Source: Actinomycetota bacterium (GTDB lineage: Bacteria > Actinomycetota > Actinomycetes > Nanopelagicales > Nanopelagicaceae). From it: a DNA stretch of 35,977 nt. Every line of letters begins with the position of its first letter. The stretch's first letter is position 1. The position numbers were made by a program, and so were the translations under genes. The notes under the pieces are model-generated. The model was not told where the DNA came from and did no database searches. It was given only the letters and a program-made list of their open reading frames with translations. Positions 17,751 to 25,950 of the stretch are shown one piece after another. The stretch is from assembly GCA_026393015.1 (NCBI GenBank), contig JAPLBA010000070.1:1-35977 (forward strand). Reading direction: 5' to 3'.

Positions 17751-18776
17751 TTATCCAGCCCACTCTGCAGTGAACTTATCGATGTTCTCCTTGGTCATCA
17801 AAGCCTCATCAGGGACAACGGTTGCTGGATCAATTCCACCAGTCACCTTGCCACTCTTGAGAGCTTCAACCATGGCTTGCATCAAGATCTTGCCTTCAGT
17901 TGCAGGAGCGCCGAAGACGCCACCAAACCAAGTACCAGCCTTGATGCCATCGACTGCTGCTTGTGATCCACCGAGACCGATGAGCTTGGCAGTCTTGCCA
18001 GCGTCGGTGAGGGCGAGAATCGCACCTTGCATTGACTGATCAGAGCCGATAACAACATCGAACTTCTTGGTCTTTTGCATGATGTCAGCAAGCGACTTCT
18101 GCGCGACGTCTGGGCCGAGGTACTTGCCTTCGCCTTCAGCAACAACCTTGATTGCTGGGTTTGCAGAAATTACGGAGTCAAAGCCAAGCTTCAGAGCATT
18201 GTCCAAAGGAATGCCCTTGATTCCGTAGAGGTAAACGACGTTGCAAGGATTAAGACCTTCGCAAGCCTTGACTGTGAGCTTGCCAAGACGCTCGCCTGAG
18301 CGAAGCGGTGCAGCAAGAACAGATACCGAAGGACCTTCGAATTGTGGATCCGAAGTATCAAGTGCGGTGCCCACAATCTGGTTGAGGATACCGACCTTGA
18401 GTCCCTTTGCGATGGCTGCTTGAAGATCAGGAATGACTCCCGCACCGTCGACAGAGGCGATGATGATCGCCTTGTACTTACCGGAAGCGATGATGTCCTG
18501 AATTTGCTTTCCTTGCTCGCCTGGCTTAAACTGAGCATCAAATTCAGTGATCACCATGTTGTTCTCTGCTGCAATGGCATCCATTTCTTTCTTAGATGCT
18601 TGCAACCACGTATTTGCTGAGCTAGCCGAGAGATACGCAATCTCGGTCGCTGGCTCAGCTGGGGCAGCTGCTTCTTCGCTCGATGAGCTAGAGCTGCTGC
18701 AACCGGTGAGAGCAAGTGCTGCGATAACACCGCTCACTGCAACCATGCCGATTAAACGGCGGGTTGAACGTGCCAT
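17751..18776 (-). CDS. Substrate-binding lipoprotein of RbsB type
   Basis: About 341 residues. A lipoprotein signal (MARSTRRLIGMVAVSGVIA then LALTGC, lipid-modified C26) and a serine-rich spacer precede a periplasmic-binding-protein fold of the ribose-binding (Peripla_BP_4) type: IAYLSASSANTWLQASKKEM, IIASVDGAGVIPDL, VVIGSDQSMQGAILAL and GLGGSQAAVDGI. It captures the ligand outside the cell and delivers it to the permease. ATG 18776 is chosen for the strong AAGGAGG ribosome binding site. It is transcribed from a promoter that shares its operator with the DUF917 operons, which links the transporter to that pathway. Confidence 0.93.
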   Translation of the reverse strand: MARSTRRLIGMVAVSGVIAALALTGCSSSSSSSEEAAAPAEPATEIAYLSASSANTWLQASKKEMDAIAAENNMVITEFDAQFKPGEQGKQIQDIIASGKYKAIIIASVDGAGVIPDLQAAIAKGLKVGILNQIVGTALDTSDPQFEGPSVSVLAAPLRSGERLGKLTVKACEGLNPCNVVYLYGIKGIPLDNALKLGFDSVISANPAIKVVAEGEGKYLGPDVAQKSLADIMQKTKKFDVVIGSDQSMQGAILALTDAGKTAKLIGLGGSQAAVDGIKAGTWFGGVFGAPATEGKILMQAMVEALKSGKVTGGIDPATVVPDEALMTKENIDKFTAEWAG

Positions 18777-18792
18777 TTTTCCTCCTTCACGG

Positions 18793-18808
18793 GCGCCCAG
18801 GCGGGCGC
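18793..18808 (-). other. Stem-loop in leader of binding-protein mRNA
   Basis: GCGCCC-AGGC-GGGCGC (plus-strand reading) folds into a 6-bp GC stem with a 4-nt loop, ending about 7 nt upstream of the ribosome binding site. It may stabilise the mRNA or modulate initiation of the abundant binding protein. Confidence 0.35.
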
Positions 18809-18830
18809 AATCCAGGGATGTTCCAACATA

Positions 18831-18874
18831 ACTGTATGAGCCCGAAGCGAGCATAGATAGGGGCAATTCGCCCA
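18831..18874 (-). promoter_or_regulatory. Promoter A with GGGGC-N5-GCCCA operator, before transporter operon
   Basis: Reading the minus strand: operator TGGGC-N5-GCCCC (18874-18860), immediately followed by a poor -35 hexamer TATCTA (18859-18854), 17 bp, then -10 TACAGT (18836-18831). The leader to the ATG at 18776 is about 50 nt. A degenerate second half-site TGGGC-N5-GCACA lies at 18891-18905. The weak -35 next to the operator suggests activation. Confidence 0.6.
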
Positions 18875-18934
18875 AATTTGACGCTATTCATGGGCTAGGC
18901 GCACATTTTCAGAGAGAAGCGGACCTTTAAACGC

Positions 18935-20530
18935 CTAGGAGCGCTTCAATTTGACCACCCGGCAGGCTAATTGGACCGCCAGGCGTTCATCGGGGTCATC
19001 GAGGTTTACGGTCAAGAGCGCACGAATCTTCTCAATTCGATTCAGGACGGTATTGCGATGGATTCCGAGGCGAGCCGCGGTTTCCGTAGGCGATGATTGG
19101 TTATCGAGGTAGCTCTCTAGGGTAAAAATTAATTCCCCGTCATGATCGGCTTCAAGGGCATTGGCTAAGAGAGTGTGCGCAAACTCGGCAAAATTATCTG
19201 AGGCATACCACCCCAGCAAAATGCGACGCACACCCATCTCGTCGATATGTTGCACCGCCGTTGCCTGTCCACCCGCTTGCGCAATAGTGCACGCCTCTTT
19301 AGCTTCAGCCAAACTTGTGCGCAGACCCAACACTCCTTGATAAGGGCGCCCCACTCCCATATGCAGGCGGATGCCGGGTGAAGTAGGAATCAACCTACTC
19401 AATGCCGAACTGAGATTTTCTACAATGATTGCGTACGACTTCGATTGAGGTTCATCCTTTTCTACAAACCAACCAGACCAACCATCCGGACGTTCGATGA
19501 TGGGACCCTTAACTCCCACCGCTTGGAGCGCACGACTTAACTCATCGGAACCATTAAGGATACGTTGCGGATCCACCTCACCAGAGACTTGAAGATGAAA
19601 TGCGGAACACCAACCATCTACTTGCCAACCTAAAATTCCAAGTTGCTCGGTAAGGGTTGGCTCTACTCGATCCTTGGTTGCCGTAATTGCGTTGAGAATT
19701 CCAAGCCTGAAGCGCGCATCGCGTTCTCGTTCAAGGCGATCAGCGACCAAGATGGTGGCAATAAACCACGACGCAACGGCAAGTACTTCACTTGCCGACG
19801 ATGATCGACTAGGCGATGGCGATTTAAGGCGAAGCGCTAACCAGAGGGTCGGCTTTTCGCGTGGCGCAAGTGAGAGCGGTTGGGCAAAGTAGACGAAGTC
19901 GCCCGCTCGTTCAGAAGTGGGAACTTCCAAGATAGGCAGCGGAAGAGGGCCATTGAAATCTTTAGGAGCAGAGCTTGAAACTACGGTGCCATCTGAGCCA
20001 AGTAGTGCAGTCGATCCCTGTAAGACGTTTGCCAATACGCGAAGCGCATCCTCAATCGAGCCACCGCGCGGAATTTTACGGAGTTGCGTAAGCGCCTGGA
20101 GAATTGCATCACTTCGAGCCAGGAATGGTAAGCGAACTATTCGCCGAATATCGTCGGCCAGCCTCAATGATTCGACCTGCGAAATAGTGATCAAAGGAAT
20201 CTGCAATTTATCTGAAAGCCGAGTTGCTGGGAGCCCAATTCTCATAGCAGGTGAAACCAGCACAATCCCGCTGGCCTTTCCATCTGCCGCAGCCCTGAGC
20301 GCGATATCTACTTGATAGGTATCGGTGCTTAATGAAGTTGCATCAAAAATGAGGAGGCGATTCTCCATAGTGGCGATTTCATCTTCTACATGGAATGAAT
20401 TAAAAACATTAACGTCTTCAACGACGCGATCGATGCCTTCAGCACCACTTACTAGAACGGCATCGACAAAGAGATCGGTAGCTAGCAATTGCCGAAGCGA
20501 GGTAGTGGCTGGGTCTACAACGGAGTCCAC
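18935..20530 (-). CDS. PucR-family transcriptional regulator
   Basis: 531 residues. The N-terminal PucR/PurC-like domain (about 10-130) starts SLRQLLATDLFVDAVLVSG, a GGDEF-like central region covers about 300-440, and the C-terminal PucR-type helix-turn-helix reads LESYLDNQSSPTETAARLGI followed by HRNTVLNRIEKI. Members activate purine, proline, GABA or other nitrogen-compound catabolic genes in response to ligand. It is the last gene of the DUF917-1/hyuA transcription unit and is followed by the transporter unit. It is the only pathway-type regulator in the island, so it is the best candidate to bind the TGGGC-N5-GCCCA sites; that is inference. GTG 20530 has GGGGGAG upstream. Confidence 0.9.
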   Translation of the reverse strand: MDSVVDPATTSLRQLLATDLFVDAVLVSGAEGIDRVVEDVNVFNSFHVEDEIATMENRLLIFDATSLSTDTYQVDIALRAAADGKASGIVLVSPAMRIGLPATRLSDKLQIPLITISQVESLRLADDIRRIVRLPFLARSDAILQALTQLRKIPRGGSIEDALRVLANVLQGSTALLGSDGTVVSSSAPKDFNGPLPLPILEVPTSERAGDFVYFAQPLSLAPREKPTLWLALRLKSPSPSRSSSASEVLAVASWFIATILVADRLERERDARFRLGILNAITATKDRVEPTLTEQLGILGWQVDGWCSAFHLQVSGEVDPQRILNGSDELSRALQAVGVKGPIIERPDGWSGWFVEKDEPQSKSYAIIVENLSSALSRLIPTSPGIRLHMGVGRPYQGVLGLRTSLAEAKEACTIAQAGGQATAVQHIDEMGVRRILLGWYASDNFAEFAHTLLANALEADHDGELIFTLESYLDNQSSPTETAARLGIHRNTVLNRIEKIRALLTVNLDDPDERLAVQLACRVVKLKRS

Positions 20531-20551
20531 CGCTCCCCCTTTCTACCAAGG

Positions 20552-21559
20552 CTATTTAGCCGGAAGGTAGGAGTCTAACTTTGTTGCCATAGTCTTCCAG
20601 GCAACATCGTGAGCAGCCACTTCTCCGAGCCTTGCAACCAAGACAGGCCCCAAATTCGCCAGATCTGCTGGGCGATCCAGCCCCTGCACAAACGGCCAAC
20701 TATCAAGTGGGGTGAGTGCGCCTCCCAAGATGGGATCACAATGCCCCATGAGATCTTTCATGAAATCAAGACCCAGCGCCACGCTCTGAGAGCCGATCAT
20801 GTTGACCGCATATTCGGCATGATCCACATAACTCTCTACCGTGGGCTCTTTCGAAAGAAATTCGCCGAAACCGTTGAGTGCTACAAAACCGCCCGATGCG
20901 GCGACCGCCTTCATTTGTGCATCACGGAGGTTTCTCGGATGATCTCGAAGTTCAAAAGATGAAGAGTGACTGGCGATGAAAGGCTTCTTCGCAACTTCAT
21001 TCACGTGCCAAAAGCCGTTCTCTGAAAGGTGGCTGATATCGAGCACTATCCCAAGTCGTTCTAACTCGGCAACGGCTTGCACGCCCAAAGCAGTGAGTTT
21101 GCCACCGGTATCGCGTTCGCCCACTCCGTCGGCCATCATGGTGCGCCGATTCCATGAGAGCGACATCATGCGCACGCCCATGCGATAGAAGACGTCGATA
21201 ACTTCGAGACTGCTACCCATTCCTTCTGAGCCTTCAAGTGCAAGGATGAGCGCAATCTTCTTTTCAGAGATTGCCTTGGCGATATCACCTCGATTAAGGC
21301 AAATCGCTACCTCGGACTTATATTTCTCCTCGATTTTCCACGCACATTCAAGAAGCAGAAGTGTTCGGCGCAATGCGCCCTCACCAATGAATTGTTCTTC
21401 CACGTAAACGGGAAGCACCTGCAGAGCGACTCCGCCAGCTTTCAACTGCGGCAACCAGAAATCACCAAAAGGATCAGCGATGCCGCGCTCCTGTTGATGG
21501 AGCACACCGAGCAAAAGGTCATTGTGGCAATCGGCCATCGGTATCAATTTCTGAGCCAT
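20552..21559 (-). CDS. Membrane dipeptidase-like amidohydrolase (peptidase family M19)
   Basis: About 335 residues with an amidohydrolase-type barrel. Zinc-site motifs are visible: MADCHNDLL (H-x-D), ILALEGSEGM (bridging glutamate), LDISHLSENGFWHV and IASHSSSFELRDHPRNL. Characterised M19 enzymes hydrolyse dipeptides with broad stereochemistry and some beta-lactam amide bonds. No signal peptide is seen, so it is cytoplasmic. Being between pucR and the SnoaL gene, it probably cleaves an amide or dipeptide-like intermediate of the island's pathway. The ATG at 21559 follows GGAGG by 5 nt; a GTG one codon earlier is possible. Confidence 0.9.
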   Translation of the reverse strand: MAQKLIPMADCHNDLLLGVLHQQERGIADPFGDFWLPQLKAGGVALQVLPVYVEEQFIGEGALRRTLLLLECAWKIEEKYKSEVAICLNRGDIAKAISEKKIALILALEGSEGMGSSLEVIDVFYRMGVRMMSLSWNRRTMMADGVGERDTGGKLTALGVQAVAELERLGIVLDISHLSENGFWHVNEVAKKPFIASHSSSFELRDHPRNLRDAQMKAVAASGGFVALNGFGEFLSKEPTVESYVDHAEYAVNMIGSQSVALGLDFMKDLMGHCDPILGGALTPLDSWPFVQGLDRPADLANLGPVLVARLGEVAAHDVAWKTMATKLDSYLPAK

Positions 21560-21601
21560 CACATCCTCCTTAGCTGAGCCTTCGAGCGGAATACCTCGAT
21601 G

Positions 21602-22012
21602 TTATCCCTGCTGCGCCCTCTTGAGTACCGCATCCAATGCGCCACTTTCCATAAAGAGCGATGCACGCGTCATCACTTTCCCGTTAGCAGTCACTACCGA
21701 AACGCCACGTACATCTAGTTCACCAAGTTCACTTGATACAGCAAGAGCGGGGGTACCCCGCATACTCCACATCACAGTAACTCGGTCACCCGCTTCAATC
21801 ATCTCCAGAATTTCGCGACGGTAATCGGGATAACAGGAGTAAAGCTCATTCATGGCAATCGCATCTGCCTCAGCAGAAGCTACTTCCGCTACACCATTGA
21901 TCTCAACATAGAGATCATGAGCCACGTAGCGGCCGGTGCCCTCAGAATCTTTTCGATTCTCCGCCTCGTTGTAGCGTCGGTAAATCTCTCCAGCTGCGAG
22001 ATGTTCCGACAT
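21602..22012 (-). CDS. SnoaL-like/NTF2-fold protein
   Basis: 136 residues with the alpha+beta NTF2-like pattern: helix EIYRRYNEAENRKDSEGTGRYV, then HDLYVEINGV, AMNELYSCYPDYRREI and a strand-rich end (DRVTVMWSMRGTPA). This fold covers ester cyclases, isomerases, dehydratases and non-enzymatic proteins; the conserved Phe/Tyr-Pro-Asp segment YPDYRRE is typical of the SnoaL group. Its reaction is not predictable. GGGGAGAAG directly precedes the ATG. It lies 53 bp downstream of hyuA and 42 bp upstream of the M19 gene, so it is part of the operon. Confidence 0.8.
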   Translation of the reverse strand: MSEHLAAGEIYRRYNEAENRKDSEGTGRYVAHDLYVEINGVAEVASAEADAIAMNELYSCYPDYRREILEMIEAGDRVTVMWSMRGTPALAVSSELGELDVRGVSVVTANGKVMTRASLFMESGALDAVLKRAQQG

Positions 22013-22040
22013 CTTCTCCCCTGACTCTCCCGGTGTTCGC

Positions 22041-22075
22041 GGGTTTTAATGGGTATTAATGGGTATTAATGGGTA
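22041..22075. repeat. 10-bp tandem repeat (GGGTATTAAT) at end of hyuA
   Basis: Two perfect copies (22051-22070), a preceding copy with one mismatch (GGGTTTTAAT, 22041-22050) and a following partial copy (GGGTA). The array covers the hyuA stop codon; each unit supplies a TAA in one frame, so copy changes would not extend the protein. Confidence 0.85.
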
Positions 22076-23622
22076 GCGAGCGGACCGGCAGCTTTAACTT
22101 GAACGCGACATCCTTGACCAGGTAAGTAGCTCATCGGAACTTCCACTACAGAAGTGATTCGAACCTGATCGGCATCAGCACCGGCGCGAATGGCCGCCTC
22201 AGTTGCCAAGCGCTTGGCGTCATCAAGACAAGCATCACGGCCTTCAGCTTCATAGCGATATACGCGATCAACAGCTCCCGAAGCCTCCGCAATAGCAGCG
22301 CCAAAAGCATTTGCTACTGAGTGATGGGCGGGGCGAATAACACCGGCAACGCCTGGGATGTCATCAGGTACCAAGTGCGAACCTCCGCCCACTGCAATGA
22401 GTGGAAGAGAAGTGCGGCTAGCCTTCATGCGATCACAGAGAATTTGTATTTGCTCATCAACCCAAGCAAGGGCACCAGCAACAGTGGCATCCTTTACGCC
22501 AGCAACCTTGGATGCGTCACCAAAACCAGTGAGTCGATCACCCTTGGTAGAGATATCAGAGAGCGTGAGGGTAGATCCACCTGTAATGAGAGCTTCAGTC
22601 ACTACTCGATACCCCACAGAGTCTGGACCAACACGCACTCCGCCATCTTCATCACGAACGATGGTGCCGCCGCCAAGACCAATTGAAATCAAATCAGGCA
22701 TGCGGAAGTTTGTACGCACACCGCCGACTTCTACCGCGGCAGATGATTCACGGGGGAAGCCATCGATCAAGATTCCGACGTCAGCCGAAGTACCACCTAC
22801 GTCGATAACCAATGCATCAGAGAGTTTGGCAAGTGCACATGCGCCACGCATTGAGTTAGTAGGACCAGAACCCACAGTAAGAATCGGCAGACGAATAGCC
22901 TCTTCAGCTGTCATCAAAGTGCCATCGTTCTGCGTGAGGTAAGAATCCACTTTGAGACCATGGCTCAGCAGGGCGCCCTGGAAACCGTCGACCACGCGCT
23001 TGGCCACACCGAAGAGTGAGGCATTCAAGATGGTCGCGTTTTCACGCTCAAGCAGGCCAATCGCACCTACTTGATGAGAGAGGGAGACTGCGTAATCTTC
23101 ACCGAGCTCTTCAGCGATAATCGTCCCAGCTCGAAGTTCTTGCTCATAATTTGCTGGAGCAAATGCGCAACTTACGGCGATCGCGTTGACTACGCCCTTG
23201 CACTTCTGCGCAAAATCACGAACTGCTTGTTCATCGAGAGGCGAGATCTCGCTGCCGTCATACTCATATCCACCTTTGATGATGGCAGACGGTCCGATAA
23301 CAGTGGCGTGCAGATCCTTGGGCCAAGCAGCACCTGGACGAATCGCAAGCGATGACGGTGCTGCCAGACGCAATACGCCCACCTGTTGGAGGTCCTTGCG
23401 TTGAATAATCGCGTTAGCTGGATGTGTGGTACCGAGCATCGCCTGCTTAATGTGGCTCTTGTCGATGCCCTCGATCACGGCCTTCAAAGCGGCCGCAATG
23501 CCATCGGATGGATCAGGTGTGGTAACGGCCTTCGTGCTTGCGAGCACGTTGCCATCTTGATCGACCACAACTGCGTCGGTGTTTGTTCCACCTACGTCAA
23601 TACCTATTCGTAGACGACTCAT
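22066..23622 (-). CDS. hyuA: Hydantoinase/oxoprolinase family protein, HyuA-type subunit
   Basis: 518 residues with actin-like ATPase folds: N-terminal GIDVGGTNTDAVVVDQDGNV, LGTTHPANAIIQR, and a second phosphate motif VIDVGGTSADVGILIDGFP, with GGGTIVRDEDGG and IAVGGGSHLVP further on. Full HyuA/5-oxoprolinase A subunits are 650-700 residues, so this is the short form, and no HyuB partner is present. Family members use ATP to open cyclic amides such as hydantoins and 5-oxoproline. Its ATG overlaps the stop of DUF917 copy 1 (ATGA). HyuA and DUF917 domains are also found fused in some eukaryotic proteins (from memory), which supports a joint reaction. Confidence 0.9.
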   Translation of the reverse strand: MSRLRIGIDVGGTNTDAVVVDQDGNVLASTKAVTTPDPSDGIAAALKAVIEGIDKSHIKQAMLGTTHPANAIIQRKDLQQVGVLRLAAPSSLAIRPGAAWPKDLHATVIGPSAIIKGGYEYDGSEISPLDEQAVRDFAQKCKGVVNAIAVSCAFAPANYEQELRAGTIIAEELGEDYAVSLSHQVGAIGLLERENATILNASLFGVAKRVVDGFQGALLSHGLKVDSYLTQNDGTLMTAEEAIRLPILTVGSGPTNSMRGACALAKLSDALVIDVGGTSADVGILIDGFPRESSAAVEVGGVRTNFRMPDLISIGLGGGTIVRDEDGGVRVGPDSVGYRVVTEALITGGSTLTLSDISTKGDRLTGFGDASKVAGVKDATVAGALAWVDEQIQILCDRMKASRTSLPLIAVGGGSHLVPDDIPGVAGVIRPAHHSVANAFGAAIAEASGAVDRVYRYEAEGRDACLDDAKRLATEAAIRAGADADQVRITSVVEVPMSYLPGQGCRVQVKAAGPLATH

Positions 23623-24695
23623 TTCCTGGCTCCTTCCATCGGTGTATAAGGGACGTCATATCCAAATGCTTTCGGTCCTACGAGTTCGAGCATGCCCTCT
23701 TGATGCCACTCAGGTGCGCACGGCAATCCAATAACGTCTACCCGTTGGCCAAACGCGAGAGTTTCAGTAGTAATGGGTTGCGCATTCTCATGATCGAGAA
23801 TGCAAATGAGATCTGGCGTAGTCACTATTGGTTTCCCATCTTCAAAAGCCATCAGGAGCTCGTTCTGGATCTCAATGCGCATCGTGCGAGTCGGATCAGT
23901 GAGATGCTCGATCACCAAGGTGCCTTTAGCGAATCCTTCTGTGGTGCGACGATCGATATCGATTACCTTGCCCGAGAAGTACTTGTGCCCGCCGGAAAAT
24001 TCTAGAAAGGCATCGTAAGCGCCAACTTCGCCCCGTTGAACGGCAGATAACTTTCTTCCTAAGTCAACGCAGTAGGACATCGAGCCTTGAATGCCGAATT
24101 TTCGCACTTGTGCCACCGTCATCGGGTAGCAAGAAATTCCGTTAGCCATGCCCAGTTGCATCACCGAGGCGCGAGCTAGCTTTTCGGCAACCTGGTTCGT
24201 GGTCGTTTGAAAGACCACAATATTTCCTTTTTCATCTGCGACGCTCATGGGCGACGCTGGAATTCCAGCAAGAGTAAAGACTGTCATCTCAATTTGTGGG
24301 AAAGCTCGACGCATGGAGTCTGCATCAATAACTGGCAGGCCCATTTCTGCAGCGACAGCAATCGGAATAAGTGTGTTCATACCACCCACTTCGATCGGCA
24401 TGATGGCAACCGGCTTCTTACCTAAAAACGCAGCAAGTGAGGTCACGCAGCCGACAAACTCTGGTCCAGCCGGCACTTTCTCCGAAATTACCGTAGGGGC
24501 ACCAATAACTGCAGTCGTGAGCACTAATCCGTCTGGATCCAACTCATCTGGAGAGGCAATCATGACAGAGCCGAAATCTTCCATAGCTTGGCGCACCATC
24601 AAACGAGCAATGTAGGGATCTCCGCCGCCACCGGCGCCGAGCAAGGTCGCCCCCAGCACCATGTCATCGAGATCCTCAAGGGTTAATTCGCGCAT
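23619..24695 (-). CDS. DUF917 family protein, copy 1 (S-methyl-thiohydantoin desulfurase-like)
   Basis: 358 residues. Family landmarks are LGATLLGAGGGGDPYIARLM at the N-terminus, IMPIEVGGMNTLIPIAVAAEMG, DADSMRRAFPQIEM, the C-terminal LDHENAQPITTE and GLPCAPEWHQEGMLELVGP. The Pfam family has been renamed after an S-methyl-thiohydantoin desulfurase, so action on hydantoin-like rings is plausible, but the substrate here is unknown. Copy 1 is the most diverged from copies 2 and 3, is coupled to hyuA by a 4-bp overlap, and has its own promoter (24776-24819) and a repeat-filled leader. GGAG lies 6 nt before the ATG. Confidence 0.88.
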   Translation of the reverse strand: MRELTLEDLDDMVLGATLLGAGGGGDPYIARLMVRQAMEDFGSVMIASPDELDPDGLVLTTAVIGAPTVISEKVPAGPEFVGCVTSLAAFLGKKPVAIMPIEVGGMNTLIPIAVAAEMGLPVIDADSMRRAFPQIEMTVFTLAGIPASPMSVADEKGNIVVFQTTTNQVAEKLARASVMQLGMANGISCYPMTVAQVRKFGIQGSMSYCVDLGRKLSAVQRGEVGAYDAFLEFSGGHKYFSGKVIDIDRRTTEGFAKGTLVIEHLTDPTRTMRIEIQNELLMAFEDGKPIVTTPDLICILDHENAQPITTETLAFGQRVDVIGLPCAPEWHQEGMLELVGPKAFGYDVPYTPMEGARK

Positions 24696-24705
24696 CTGCC
24701 GCTCC

Positions 24706-24750
24706 TTCGATCCTGGCTATTTCGATTCTGGCTATTTCGAACCTGGCGAG
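24706..24750. repeat. Three 15-bp tandem repeats in leader of DUF917 copy 1
   Basis: The units TTCGATCCTGGCTAT (24706-24720), TTCGATTCTGGCTAT (24721-24735) and TTCGAACCTGGCGAG (24736-24750) are contiguous and end next to the GGAG ribosome binding site. They lie between the predicted transcription start and the start codon, so they would be transcribed. Confidence 0.9.
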
Positions 24751-24775
24751 CACCTATTAGGGGCTCCAGAGTCCG

Positions 24776-24819
24776 ACGGTAGGGCCTTGAGGGAGCGATG
24801 CCAATGGGCGCCCCGCCCA
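24776..24819 (-). promoter_or_regulatory. Promoter C with TGGGC-N5-GCCCA operator, before DUF917 copy 1
   Basis: Minus strand: a perfect inverted repeat TGGGC-N5-GCCCA (24819-24805), immediately followed by -35 TTGGCA (24804-24799), 17 bp, then -10 TACCGT (24781-24776). This is the same geometry as promoters A and B. It lies in the 178-bp gap between DUF917 copies 2 and 1. Confidence 0.65.
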
Positions 24820-24873
24820 CTATTTTGAATGGCTGAGGACATTTGGCACAGAGAGTCGCGCTCATGGCGGCCA

Positions 24874-25950
24874 TCAGCCCTGGAACTTGGAGATCGGCAC
24901 GTAGGGCACGTCATACCCAAAGGCGGAGGGGCCGACCAGTTCGAGCATCCCTGGTTGGTGCCATTCGGGGGCACAGGGCAAACCGACCACATCGACGCGT
25001 TGACCAAAGGCCAGGGTCTCTGTGGTGATGGGTCCGGCATTCTCATGATCAATGATGCAGATCAAGTCGGGGGCCGTGATGATGGGCTTGCCATCTTCAA
25101 AGGCGATCAAAAATTCGTTTTGAATTTCGATACGCATAATTCTGGTGGGGTCATTCAGATGTTCGATGACTACTGTTCCGCGGGCAAATCCTGCAGTGGT
25201 TCGACGATCAAGATCGATGATCTTGCCGGAGAAGACTCGCTTACCTTCTGCAAAATCTAAGAACTTATCGAAGGCGCCACGTTCCCCGCGTTGCACAGCC
25301 GAAAGTTTGCGCCCGAGATCAACGCAGTAACTCATGGAACCTTGAATGCCATACTTCGCAACTTCGGCAACAGTCATGGAATATGCAGACATAGCAGCTG
25401 ACATACCCAGCTCCATCACCGTTGCACGAGCAAGCTTTTCGGCCACTTGATTAGAAGTGGTACTAAAGATCACAACGTTGCCCTTAATGTCTGCCATCGA
25501 CATTGGCGTTGCAGTTATTCCGGCCAGAGTAAAAGTAGTCATTTCAATTTGTGGAAATGCGCGACGCATGGAATCTGCATCGATAACCGGCAAACCCATC
25601 TCTGCAGCAGCTGCCATCGGAATGAGAGTATTGAGACCGCCCACTTCGATCGGCATGATCGCGATTGGTTCTTTTCCCAGATATTTTGCGAGCGCTCGTG
25701 CGGCGCCCACAAACTCTGGACCGGCCGGTGGCTTTTCGGCGATCACTGTGGGCGCACCAATTCCAGCAACGGTCACCACTAATCCATCGGGATCTAATTC
25801 GCTTGGTTCCACAATCTGAATCGCCCCGTAAGTCTCCATCGCTTGGTGGACCATCAGCCGACCAATATATGGATCCCCACCACCGCCCGCGCCCAAGAGA
25901 GTGGCCCCTAAAGCCATGTCATCTAGGTCAGCGAGGTTTAATTCACGCAT
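24874..25950 (-). CDS. DUF917 family protein, copy 2
   Basis: 358 residues with all the landmarks of copy 1: GAGGGGDPYIGRLM, PIEVGGLNTLIP, DADSMRRAFPQIEM, DHENAGPITTE and PCAPEWHQPGMLELVGP. It is nearly identical to copy 3: by hand count 8 differences in residues 1-147, 13 in residues 148-193 and only 4 from 194 to about 340, with the last residues diverged (VPISKFQG). The ATG at 25950 sits inside the end of copy 3 (ATGCGTGA, 8-bp overlap) with AAGGGG before it; an upstream in-frame ATG at 25989 is rejected because it would overlap copy 3 further. It is the last gene of the promoter B unit. Confidence 0.9.
   Translation of the reverse strand: MRELNLADLDDMALGATLLGAGGGGDPYIGRLMVHQAMETYGAIQIVEPSELDPDGLVVTVAGIGAPTVIAEKPPAGPEFVGAARALAKYLGKEPIAIMPIEVGGLNTLIPMAAAAEMGLPVIDADSMRRAFPQIEMTTFTLAGITATPMSMADIKGNVVIFSTTSNQVAEKLARATVMELGMSAAMSAYSMTVAEVAKYGIQGSMSYCVDLGRKLSAVQRGERGAFDKFLDFAEGKRVFSGKIIDLDRRTTAGFARGTVVIEHLNDPTRIMRIEIQNEFLIAFEDGKPIITAPDLICIIDHENAGPITTETLAFGQRVDVVGLPCAPEWHQPGMLELVGPSAFGYDVPYVPISKFQG

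Noticed and set aside
24683-24874. 63-codon minus-strand frame in the gap between DUF917 copies 1 and 2
   Set aside because: It spans promoter C and the 15-bp repeats, has low-complexity sequence (RNSQNRNSQ) and no resemblance to a DUF917 remnant.
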